From contig NZ_JAFBCJ010000001.1 in NCBI RefSeq assembly GCF_016907675.1, positions 744,001 to 808,000 on the forward strand: a stretch of 64,000 bases of DNA, given 5' to 3'. The notes beneath the pieces are model-generated. The model made no database searches, was not told the DNA's origin, and saw only the letters and a program-made list of their open reading frames with translations. Of the stretch, positions 1 through 6,868 are shown one piece after another (position 1 is the stretch's first letter; the number at the start of each line of letters is the position of its first letter). Made by a program: the position numbers and the translations under genes. The stretch comes from Geodermatophilus bullaregiensis. Its GTDB lineage: Bacteria; Actinomycetota; Actinomycetes; Mycobacteriales; Geodermatophilaceae.

Positions 1-1
1 G

Positions 2-289
2 GTCACCCTGGACGCCGAGGCGCTGCCGCTGTGGCTGGAGTCCAAGGGCAGGCCGGCCGACACCCCGGTGGAGGAACTGGTCGACGACCCCGACGTCCGG
101 GCCGAGCTCGACGCCGCCGTCGCCGAGGCCAACCGGGCCGTGTCCCAGGCCGAGGCGATCAAGAGGTACCGCGTGCTCGCCACCGACTTCACCGAGGACA
201 ACGGGATGCTCACCCCGAGCCTGAAGCTCAAGCGCTCGGTGGTCATGAAGGAGTTCGACCCCGAGGTCGAGGCGCTGTACGCCCGGTAG
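2..289 (+). CDS. C-terminal fragment of long-chain fatty acid-CoA ligase (AMP-binding family)
   Basis: Only the last 95 residues are in the window; the gene enters from the left in frame at base 2. The segment has the C-terminal subdomain signature of long-chain acyl-CoA synthetases: an acidic helix, then TDFTEDNGMLTPSLKLKR, in which the Lys-Leu-Lys-Arg stretch corresponds to the conserved region that closes over the adenylate. Such enzymes activate fatty acids with ATP and CoA. Its place next to the mannosyltransferase matches fadD15 (Rv2187) in M. tuberculosis. Substrate range cannot be read from this fragment. Confidence 0.85.
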   Translation, partial: VTLDAEALPLWLESKGRPADTPVEELVDDPDVRAELDAAVAEANRAVSQAEAIKRYRVLATDFTEDNGMLTPSLKLKRSVVMKEFDPEVEALYAR

Positions 290-314
290 GGACCGCCTCA
301 CCGCTCGTGCGATC

Positions 315-342
315 GCGGCGGGCCCTGCACGGGGCCCGCCGC
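315..342. terminator. Bidirectional hairpin between convergent genes
   Basis: An 11-bp GC-only stem (GCGGCGGGCCC with its complement) and a 6-nt loop lie between the convergent acyl-CoA ligase and mannosyltransferase genes. There is no U tract, as is usual for actinobacterial terminators. Confidence 0.7.
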
Positions 343-347
343 GGGGC

Positions 348-1478
348 TCACGGTTCGAGCAGGTCGGCGAAGGTGGCCGCGATCGTCGTCCAGGACCAGC
401 GCTGCTCCACCCACGCCCGCCCGGCGGCGCCCATCGCCCGCGCCCGCGCCGGGTCGTCGAGCAGCGCGGTGACCGCGGCGGCCACCGCCTCCGGGGAGCG
501 GGGCTCGCGGACGACGGTCCCGGTCTCGCCGTCGCGCACCGCCTCGGGCGCTCCGCCCGACGTGCCGCCCACCACCGGCAGCCCGCACGCGGCGGCCTCC
601 AGGTAGACCATCCCCAGCCCCTCGACGTCCAGGCCGCCGCGGCGGGTGCGGCAGGGCATGGCGAAGACGTCGCCCGCGGCGTAGTGCTCCGGCAGCCGCG
701 CGGGCGCGACCGGGCCGGTGAGCACCACCGAGGCGGCCAGCCCGCGGTCGGCCACCGCACGCCGCAGCCGCGCCTCGTCCGGGCCGCCGCCGACCAGCAG
801 CAGCCGCGCGCCGGGGTGCCGGGCCAGCACCGCCGGCCAGGCCGCGACCAGCACGTCCTGCCCCTTGCGCGGCACCAGCCGGGACACGCAGACCACGACC
901 GGGCCCTCCCCCAGCCCGTGCCGCCGGCGCACCGCCGTCCCGTCGACGGCGGGGGCGAACCGGTCGACGTCGACCCCCGGCGGGAGCTGGGCCAGCCGCA
1001 CCCGCCCGCGGAGCGCCGGCGCCAGGCGGCCGCGGGTGTACTCGCTGATGTAGGTCAGCACGTCCAGCCCGCCGGCGATGCGCCGCAGCACGTGCCGCGC
1101 GCCGGGCAGCGCGACCCAGCCCGTCTCGTGGCCGTGCGTGGCGCCGACCAGCCGGCGCACCCCGGCCTCGCGGAGCGCCGGCGCGAGCAGGCCCAGGGGC
1201 GCCGCGGCGCCGAAGAAGGCGGTGTCGCAGCCGTGCCGCCGGGCGAGGGCGGCCGCCGCGCGGGCCACGCCCGGGGTGGGCAGCAGCACCCCGGTCGGGT
1301 GACGCACCACCTCGTACGGCAGCGCCGCGTCGTGGGCCTCCCAGCCGGGCGAGCGGGAGGCCAGCACCACCAGGGAGTCCGGCGGACGCCGGGCGAGCAG
1401 CGCGGCGACGAAGGTCTGGATGCCGCCCTGCCGGGGCGGGAAGTCGTTGGTGACGACGAGGGTCCGCCGGGCGCTCAC
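348..1478 (-). CDS. pimB: GT-B glycosyltransferase, PimB-type phosphatidylinositol mannosyltransferase
   Basis: 376 aa. The N-terminus has the family-4 GT-B start (VVTNDFPPRQGGIQTFV) and the C-terminal half has VSRLVPRKGQD and the donor-site motif EGLGMVYLEAAACGLPVVGG, with the two Glu spaced as in GDP-mannose enzymes. PimB' adds the second mannose to phosphatidylinositol mannoside at the inner face of the membrane. Position beside a fadD15-like gene matches Rv2188c, which supports the specific name; the exact acceptor is inferred. The GTG start overlaps the stop of the upstream M48 protease gene (GTGA), so the two are translationally coupled. Confidence 0.8.
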   Translation of the reverse strand: MSARRTLVVTNDFPPRQGGIQTFVAALLARRPPDSLVVLASRSPGWEAHDAALPYEVVRHPTGVLLPTPGVARAAAALARRHGCDTAFFGAAAPLGLLAPALREAGVRRLVGATHGHETGWVALPGARHVLRRIAGGLDVLTYISEYTRGRLAPALRGRVRLAQLPPGVDVDRFAPAVDGTAVRRRHGLGEGPVVVCVSRLVPRKGQDVLVAAWPAVLARHPGARLLLVGGGPDEARLRRAVADRGLAASVVLTGPVAPARLPEHYAAGDVFAMPCRTRRGGLDVEGLGMVYLEAAACGLPVVGGTSGGAPEAVRDGETGTVVREPRSPEAVAAAVTALLDDPARARAMGAAGRAWVEQRWSWTTIAATFADLLEP

Positions 1479-2755
1479 CGGTCGTCCAGCCGCAGCCAGT
1501 CCTCGGCGAGGGCGATCCGCTGGGCCGCCGTCGGGTGCGAGCCGAAGAACCACTGCCACGGTGCCGGCGGGCTCGGGTCGGACACGTTGGTCTCGGCCAG
1601 CCGGCGCTGCATCTCGATGAAGGCCGCGGCGTCCCCGGTGAGGTCGAGGGCGTGCAGGTCGGCGCGCGCCTCCACGTGCCGGGAGACCAGGTTCTGCACC
1701 GGGGTGCCCACCAGCGAGCCCAGGGCGACGAGCAGCAGGACCAGCGGGACCACGCGCGGGTCGCCCGGGGAGTCCGCCCCCGCCCGCCGCAGCAGCGGCG
1801 GCCAGGTGAGCAGCCAGCCGAGCAGGGCCACCGCGGCGGCCGCGCCGAGCGCGCCGAGCAGCGTGCCGGTGAGGACGTCGTCGGTGGCCACGTGCCCGAG
1901 CTCGTGGGCGACGATCGACTCGACCTCGTCGTCGGGGACGTCGGCCAGCAGCGTGTCGTACAGGACGACGCGGCGGGTGGAGCCGAACCCGGAGACGTAG
2001 GCGTTGAGCGACGTCGTCCGCCGGGAGGCGTCGGCGACGAGCACGTCGTCGACCGGGGTGCCGCTCTCCTCGCCCAGCTCCAGCAGGTCGGTGCGCAGCT
2101 GCCCGGCCGGCAGGGGCGCGAAGCTGTTGAACGCCGGCTCGATGACCACCGGGTAGAGGAAGGAGCCCACCACCACGAGCCCCGCCGCCCCGGCCGCCGC
2201 CCACGCCCACCAGGCGCGCGGCGCCCGACGGGCCAGTGCGACGAGCACGAGCAGGGCGAGCGCGGTGAGGGCGGCGTCGATGGCCGTGGAGACGGCGACG
2301 TCGCGCAGCCACAGCGGCCACGAACGGGTGGACAGGCCGTAGCGGTGCCGCACCACCTCGCCGTAGGCCGACACCGGCAGCGTGGCCAGCCGGCCGACGA
2401 CGACCAGGGCGACCGTGCCGAGCAGCACCTGCCAGACCCAGCGCCCGCCGAGGGGCCGCGCGACGGCGGTCACCAGCCGGCCGCCCAGCCGGGTGAGACC
2501 CAGCAGGGCGGAGGCGGTGAGCCCGAGCAGCAGGCCCACCAGCGACGCGGGCCGGATGTCCGCGGCGAGGGCCTCGGCCCGCCGGAGGGCCTCGGCGGGC
2601 AGCCCCGCGTCGGCGCTGACCGGTGTGGCGCCGCCCGGCGGTGCGGGCAGCAGGGTCCACGGCGTGCGGACGGCGATGACGACCACGAGCGCGGCACCGA
2701 GCACGGCCGCGACCAGCAGGGCGGCGCGAGCGCCTCCCCGGCCCGCCCCGCTCAC
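1475..2755 (-). CDS. M48 family membrane metalloprotease (Ste24/HtpX-like)
   Basis: 426 aa with an N-terminal signal-anchor and several further hydrophobic segments (about residues 12-30, 72-90, 108-122, 160-176, 185-205). The zinc-binding HELGH is at residues 284-288 and the third ligand region EARADLHAL follows about 70 residues later, as in CAAX-type M48 proteases; YGLSTRSW at about 139 resembles the Ste24 FGLS motif. Predicted to cleave membrane proteins. It is the first gene of a two-gene unit with the mannosyltransferase. The GTG start is set by a TAGGAT -10 element exactly 7 nt upstream. Confidence 0.88.
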   Translation of the reverse strand: MSGAGRGGARAALLVAAVLGAALVVVIAVRTPWTLLPAPPGGATPVSADAGLPAEALRRAEALAADIRPASLVGLLLGLTASALLGLTRLGGRLVTAVARPLGGRWVWQVLLGTVALVVVGRLATLPVSAYGEVVRHRYGLSTRSWPLWLRDVAVSTAIDAALTALALLVLVALARRAPRAWWAWAAAGAAGLVVVGSFLYPVVIEPAFNSFAPLPAGQLRTDLLELGEESGTPVDDVLVADASRRTTSLNAYVSGFGSTRRVVLYDTLLADVPDDEVESIVAHELGHVATDDVLTGTLLGALGAAAAVALLGWLLTWPPLLRRAGADSPGDPRVVPLVLLLVALGSLVGTPVQNLVSRHVEARADLHALDLTGDAAAFIEMQRRLAETNVSDPSPPAPWQWFFGSHPTAAQRIALAEDWLRLDDR

Positions 2756-2762
2756 CCGGCCG

Positions 2763-2768
2763 ATCCTA
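2763..2768 (-). promoter_or_regulatory. Leaderless -10 element of the M48 protease gene
   Basis: TAGGAT on the minus strand ends 7 nt before the GTG start, so transcription is expected to begin at or next to the start codon. Confidence 0.6.
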
Positions 2769-2812
2769 GGCGGCGTCCTCCGGGCTCCGGTCCTCCCCCG
2801 CTGCGGACGCGG

Positions 2813-2848
2813 CGAGGGCCGGCGACCCGGGTGGGTCGCCGGCCCTCG
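2813..2848 (-). terminator. Hairpin terminator downstream of the NlpC/P60 gene
   Basis: A perfect 15-bp inverted repeat (CGAGGGCCGGCGACC and complement) with a 6-nt loop lies just past the NlpC/P60 stop codon and before the M48 promoter, separating two same-strand units. Confidence 0.75.
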
Positions 2849-2892
2849 GGCACCCGACTCCGTCCGGAGGGGCCGTCGCCGGACGCCGTCCG

Positions 2893-4140
2893 CTAGACGA
2901 TGCGGCGCATGGCGGTGATGCCGCCCATGGAGTCGACCGACACGACCTTCACCGGCTCGCTGGAGGTCGAGGCGTGCACCATCTGGCCGTTGCCGACGTA
3001 CATCGACACGTGGCTGACCGGGCTGTAGTAGAAGATCAGGTCACCCGGCTGGAGGGCGTCGCGCGAGACGGCGGTGCCCATGCGCGACTGCATGCTGCTG
3101 GAGTGCGGCAGGGTGATCCCCGCCGCGGCGTAGGCGTACTGCGTCAGGCCCGAGCAGTCGAACGCGTCGGGACCGCCGGCGCCCCACACGTAGGCGTCGC
3201 CGACCTGCGCCAGCGCCGTCTGCACCGCCCGCTGGGCCGCCGCACTGCCCCCACCGGCCGGTGCCGGGGCCGGAGCGGCGGGAGCCGCCGCGGCGGCCGG
3301 AGCGGCCGGGGCCGCCGGAGCCGCCGGCGCCGCCGGGGCCGCCGGGGCCGCCGGAGCGGTCGGCGCCGCCGGGGCCGCGGCCACCGGGGCGCTCTCGCCG
3401 ACCGTGCCCGCGGACTGCTGCGCGGCCAGGGCCCGCTGCGCGGCTGCCGCTGCCTCCTGCTGGGCGGCGGTCAGCGCGGCGACCTGCTCGCGGTAGTCGG
3501 CGATGTCCTCCTGGAGCCGCGCCTCCTGGGCGCTCAGGTCCTCCAGGGTGCGCTCGGCGTCGGCCTCGGCGGCCTCGGCGTCGGCCTGTGCCCGCGTCGC
3601 CGCGGCGGCGGCCTCGCCGACCTCGGCCATGACGTCGGTGGTGTGACCGGCGAGCTGGTCGAGCGTGGCGAGCCGGCTGACGAAGTCCTCGGCGGAGGCG
3701 CTGGTCATCAGCAGGTCCAGCTCGGGCATGGTGTCGCCGCCGGTGTAGGCGGTGCGGGCCACCTGCCGGATCCGACCGTCCAGTGCGTCGAGCCGGGTCT
3801 GCGCGTCGGCGGCGGCCCGGTCGGCCTCGTCGGCCTCGGTCTGCTGCTGGGCGAGCACCTCGCGGGCCTCGTTGACCTGCTCGCTGACGACCTCGAGCCG
3901 GTGACCGGCGTCGGCGGCGAGCTGGGCGGCCTGCTCGGGACTGGTGGCCTGCTCGGGGTCGGCCGTCGCGGTGCCGGGCAGCAGGGCCAGCGTCAGACCG
4001 GCGGTGGTGCCCACGAGCGCGACCCGGCCGAGACGGCGGAGCAGCGGGCGGCGGCGGTGCGGGCCGGTGACGGGACCGGCGGTACGGCGGTCGGTGGACT
4101 GTGCGCGCGCATGCCCCAGGGCAGGGCGGGGGGTCGCCAC
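2893..4140 (-). CDS. Secreted NlpC/P60 peptidoglycan endopeptidase with coiled coil
   Basis: About 415 aa. Architecture: basic N-region and hydrophobic signal peptide ending near ALLPGTATA, a long Ala/Glu-rich coiled coil, an Ala-Pro linker, and a C-terminal NlpC/P60 domain of about 110 residues. The catalytic Cys is in FDCSGL, the His in HVSMYVG, and the third polar residue in MVHASTS. RipA-like proteins of this build cleave D-Glu-mDAP stem peptides in the septal wall; the position matches Rv2190c. I place the start at GTG 4140, with GGAGAG 9 nt upstream; an in-frame TTG at 4170 would run into the riboswitch. Expression should depend on c-di-AMP through the upstream leader. Confidence 0.88.
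   Translation of the reverse strand: MATPRPALGHARAQSTDRRTAGPVTGPHRRRPLLRRLGRVALVGTTAGLTLALLPGTATADPEQATSPEQAAQLAADAGHRLEVVSEQVNEAREVLAQQQTEADEADRAAADAQTRLDALDGRIRQVARTAYTGGDTMPELDLLMTSASAEDFVSRLATLDQLAGHTTDVMAEVGEAAAAATRAQADAEAAEADAERTLEDLSAQEARLQEDIADYREQVAALTAAQQEAAAAAQRALAAQQSAGTVGESAPVAAAPAAPTAPAAPAAPAAPAAPAAPAAPAAAAAPAAPAPAPAGGGSAAAQRAVQTALAQVGDAYVWGAGGPDAFDCSGLTQYAYAAAGITLPHSSSMQSRMGTAVSRDALQPGDLIFYYSPVSHVSMYVGNGQMVHASTSSEPVKVVSVDSMGGITAMRRIV
3246..3390 (-). repeat. Ala-Pro linker repeat inside the NlpC/P60 gene
   Basis: Codons for a run of AAP/PAA units repeat many times, giving a rod-like or disordered spacer between the coiled coil and the catalytic domain. The underlying GCCGCCGGG units are near-identical, so copy number probably varies among strains. 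Confidence 0.8.
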
Positions 4141-4170
4141 GGGCGGCGGCTCTCCGTTCTTCCTCAGCAA

Positions 4171-4312
4171 CCGCCTACCGAGTTAGCTGACGGGTTCGGG
4201 CTGGGAAGACGTGCCCTATCTCCGCACGCCGGAGGAGGTCCGGCGCGCACGAGAACTCACCCCAGTGCTGCGGTGGGTCCCCGGCTCACCTCGCGACCGC
4301 CCGAGGGCGGCG
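4171..4312 (-). promoter_or_regulatory. c-di-AMP (ydaO/yuaA-type) riboswitch
   Basis: Read on the minus strand, the leader of the NlpC/P60 gene contains blocks typical of actinobacterial ydaO elements in order: GAGCCGGGGACCCA, GGGGTGAG, TAGGGCACG, and the 3' block CCCGAACCCGTCAGCTAAC followed by TCGGTAGGCGG. The class binds c-di-AMP and usually turns off wall-hydrolase genes. The 5' boundary is approximate. No intrinsic terminator is seen between the aptamer and the start codon. Confidence 0.88.
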
Positions 4313-4383
4313 TCCGGTGACTCGGCGGTGTCCGGCCGAGGCCACCTCGTGTCGGGTGACGACCACCCGGCCGAACGGCGGCC

Positions 4384-4412
4384 ACAGTACGGACGTGATG
4401 CAGTTGTGACAA
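4384..4412 (-). promoter_or_regulatory. Housekeeping-type promoter for the riboswitch transcript
   Basis: On the minus strand TTGTCA is followed after exactly 17 nt by TACTGT, a near-consensus primary sigma factor promoter about 70 nt upstream of the riboswitch. The remaining stretch to 4519 shows nothing I recognise. Confidence 0.7.
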
Positions 4413-4519
4413 ACGGGGCCCCCGGGGACTGTGAGAACACCCACGGTGGGCGATCCCGACACCCCGGTGCGTGCCGAGGTGTCCACAGCGGCGCCCGGTG
4501 TGTCCTCGTCCGGCTCGGC

Positions 4520-4849
4520 TCAGCCGGTGCGGCGACGCCCGGCCGGCCGCCCGCCGCGCGCCTCCTCCCGCCCGGCCGTCGAGGGCCGGTGACGCAGGGG
4601 TGGCACCAGACCGCCCTCGGCGAGTGCCCGGACGGCGCGCCGCTCGACGTCGTCGAACTCCACCACCACGCCGGGTCGCGGGAGGACGACGTCGTCGGGG
4701 CCGGTGCCGCGGGCCGCCGGGACGGGGGGCACCGGCAGCAGCACGGGCGCGGTGTCCCGCTCCCCCGGCGGTGCCCCCAGCAGGGCGGTGACGACGCAGT
4801 CGGCGCAGCCGACGCCGCGCGCGGTGCACGTGTCGCAGTCGATGAGCAT
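4520..4849 (-). CDS. Small conserved Cys-rich actinobacterial protein, function unknown
   Basis: 109 aa. The N-terminus MLIDCDTCTARGVGCADCV has two CxxC pairs six residues apart, which could hold zinc or an Fe-S cluster. The middle (VVEFDDVERRAVRALAEGG) is a predicted helix and the tail is basic and low-complexity. I recognise it as a conserved actinobacterial family usually found next to the NlpC/P60 gene, with no known function. GGAGGGA lies 8 nt before the ATG. A TAGCGT box at about 4933-4938 may be its promoter; if so it has a leader of some 75 nt, unlike many neighbours. Confidence 0.75.
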   Translation of the reverse strand: MLIDCDTCTARGVGCADCVVTALLGAPPGERDTAPVLLPVPPVPAARGTGPDDVVLPRPGVVVEFDDVERRAVRALAEGGLVPPLRHRPSTAGREEARGGRPAGRRRTG

Positions 4850-4959
4850 GGCCGTGTCCCTCCGGTGTCCCGGCCGCGCCGCCCGCTGCCGGGCCGCGGT
4901 CGGGACGGTCTCCCTGTCGGTTGCTGCGCACGCTAGGGACGACCACCGACAGTCCCGGC

Positions 4960-6702
4960 TCAGCCGCCCGCGTACTCCCAGTGCCAGGGCTCCTCGCGGC
5001 CGTTGCCCGGGTCGGCCCACGTCGGGTGCAGCCAGCCGAAGCGGCCGGCGTTGGCGACCATCCACGCGTACTGCGGGGTGCCGAAGGTCTCGATGCCGCC
5101 GCACAGGTCCACCGCCAGGCCCCAGCCGTGGTTGCTGGTGCCGGGGACCGCCGCGAGCGCCGGCTTCTCGCCGTAGAGGCGCACCTGGCCGGCGTAGGTG
5201 CGGTAGGAGTCGGTGATGCAGACCGGCTCGCCGAAGACGTCGGCGAACGCCGCGCTCATCGCCCGCCAGGCCGCCGCCGCGTCGCAGCGCAGCGCGTGGC
5301 CGGACACGCCCAGCGGGCACAGCGCGCTCGGCGGGATCAGCCCGTTGGGGTAGCCGCCCCAGGATCGGCCGCCGGAGGAGCTCGGCGGGTACACGGGGTT
5401 GCCGCACTCGACCGGCAGCGCGCCCCCGGTCGGCCCGGGCGCCGGCTCCTCCGGCCGCGGCCCGAGGCTCGGCCGGCCGACGTGCAGCACCTCGTCTGCG
5501 GGCAGCCGCCGGACGACGACCGCCCCGGCCCGGCCGTCGGCGGCCAGCATCGTCTGCCGGTCCAGGGCGATGCCGACGTGGCCGAGACCGGCCTCCGGCG
5601 TGCCGGGGAACACCAGGTCCCCGGGCAGGACGTCGGCGAGGTCGACCGGCGTGGTGACCGCGTAGAGCCCCGCCTGGTCGTCGGGCAGGTCGATGCCGGC
5701 GGCACCGTAGACCGAGGAGACCAGCGAGCCGCAGTCCCAGGAGTCCGGACCGGCCGTCCCTGGGGCGTACGGCCTGCCCAGGGCGTCCATCGCTGCGGTG
5801 ACCGCCGCGACCGTCTCCGCGGGCAGCACCAGCAGCGACGTCGGCTGCTGCGGCAGCTGCGCGGTACCCGGCTGGACGCCCCCGGCGGCCGCGCCGACCG
5901 GCGCCAGCCCGACCGGCAGGCCGGCCACCGGGTCGAGGAGGGCCGCCGCCGGCGGCGACTGCACGCCGGCCGCGGCCAGCCGGCCGAGGTGCGCCCGCCA
6001 GTTGGCCGCCGTCTGCACGTTGACGTCGGCCTGCTCCCGCTGCAGCCGGGCCAGCTGCCGGTCGACCTCGGCCAGCGCGGCGTCGAGCTCGGCGGTGACC
6101 GCGGCCGCGCTCGCCTCCAGGTCGGCCACCTCCGCGGCCAGCTCGTCGGCCCGGCCCCGCGCCTGCGCCAGCGCCCCGTCAGCGGACTCCCGCTCGGCCA
6201 GCGCCGCCTGCCGCTGCCGCTCGGCCTCGCCCACGACCTGGGCGGTGTGCGCGTCGACCGCCTCGAGGTAGCCGAGCGCGGACACGACGTCACCGGGGTC
6301 CCCGCCGGCGAGCAGGACGGTGAGCGGCGTCAGGGAGCCGCCGTCGCGGTAGGCCGCCGCGGCGTACTGCGCGACCACCGTCCGGTAGCGGGCCAGCTCC
6401 GCCTCGGCGTCGTCCACCGCGGTCCGCGCGGCCTCGACCTCGGCCTCGGCGTCGGTCAGCGCCTGCCGGGCCGCGGCCACCTCGGTCTGGCGCCGCTGGA
6501 GGTCGGCCTGGACCTCCGCGGCGCGCTGCTGCAGCCGGTCGAGCGCCTCGCTGTCGAGCACTCCGCTCGTGCCGCCGGGCTGGTCGCTGGGCGCCGCCGC
6601 CGCCGGGCCGGCCAGGGGGACGGCCACCAGCAGGGCCGCCGCGCCCGCGAGCACCAGCGCCGCCGCCCGCCCGGGAGCGGCCGGCCGGGAGCGGGAGCGC
6701 AT
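4960..6702 (-). CDS. Secreted bifunctional peptidoglycan hydrolase: coiled coil + NlpC/P60 + M15 (VanY-type) peptidase
   Basis: 580 aa. A signal peptide (about residues 13-35) is followed by a coiled coil (about 45-230). An NlpC/P60-like domain (about 300-405) has WDCGSLV with the catalytic Cys and GHVGIALD with the His. A C-terminal M15B domain (about 465-580) has the zinc ligands in SNHGWGLAVDLCGG and the Glu/His pair in EPWHWEY. The first domain would cut within stem peptides; the second resembles D,D- or L,D-carboxypeptidases. Having both on one chain is unusual. The ATG at 6702 has GAGGTGG upstream; a longer in-frame start at 6789 has no signal-peptide logic. Confidence 0.87.
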   Translation of the reverse strand: MRSRSRPAAPGRAAALVLAGAAALLVAVPLAGPAAAAPSDQPGGTSGVLDSEALDRLQQRAAEVQADLQRRQTEVAAARQALTDAEAEVEAARTAVDDAEAELARYRTVVAQYAAAAYRDGGSLTPLTVLLAGGDPGDVVSALGYLEAVDAHTAQVVGEAERQRQAALAERESADGALAQARGRADELAAEVADLEASAAAVTAELDAALAEVDRQLARLQREQADVNVQTAANWRAHLGRLAAAGVQSPPAAALLDPVAGLPVGLAPVGAAAGGVQPGTAQLPQQPTSLLVLPAETVAAVTAAMDALGRPYAPGTAGPDSWDCGSLVSSVYGAAGIDLPDDQAGLYAVTTPVDLADVLPGDLVFPGTPEAGLGHVGIALDRQTMLAADGRAGAVVVRRLPADEVLHVGRPSLGPRPEEPAPGPTGGALPVECGNPVYPPSSSGGRSWGGYPNGLIPPSALCPLGVSGHALRCDAAAAWRAMSAAFADVFGEPVCITDSYRTYAGQVRLYGEKPALAAVPGTSNHGWGLAVDLCGGIETFGTPQYAWMVANAGRFGWLHPTWADPGNGREEPWHWEYAGG

Positions 6703-6856
6703 CGGACCACCTCGACCTGGCCGGGACCACCGTGGCCCGGACCGGAAGCGTGCCGCACCGCCCGCGGCTCGCGCCACAGGTCCGCGCACCCTCCCCCCCG
6801 GCCGGGCGAGACACGGTCCACGGGCGTGCGTCCCCGGGACTGTCCGACCCCCGGCC

Positions 6857-6862
6857 TACCGT
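6857..6862 (+). promoter_or_regulatory. Leaderless -10 element of the exonuclease/GIY-YIG gene
   Basis: TACCGT ends 6 nt before GTG 6869. Confidence 0.55.
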
Positions 6863-6868
6863 CCCGCC

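Noticed and set aside
3246-3390. CRISPR-like or satellite repeat
   Set aside because: The repetition is explained by Ala-Pro codons in the NlpC/P60 linker; there are no spacers.
4168-4170. TTG start for the NlpC/P60 protein
   Set aside because: It abuts the riboswitch 3' end and lacks a ribosome site; GTG 4140 has GGAGAG at good spacing.
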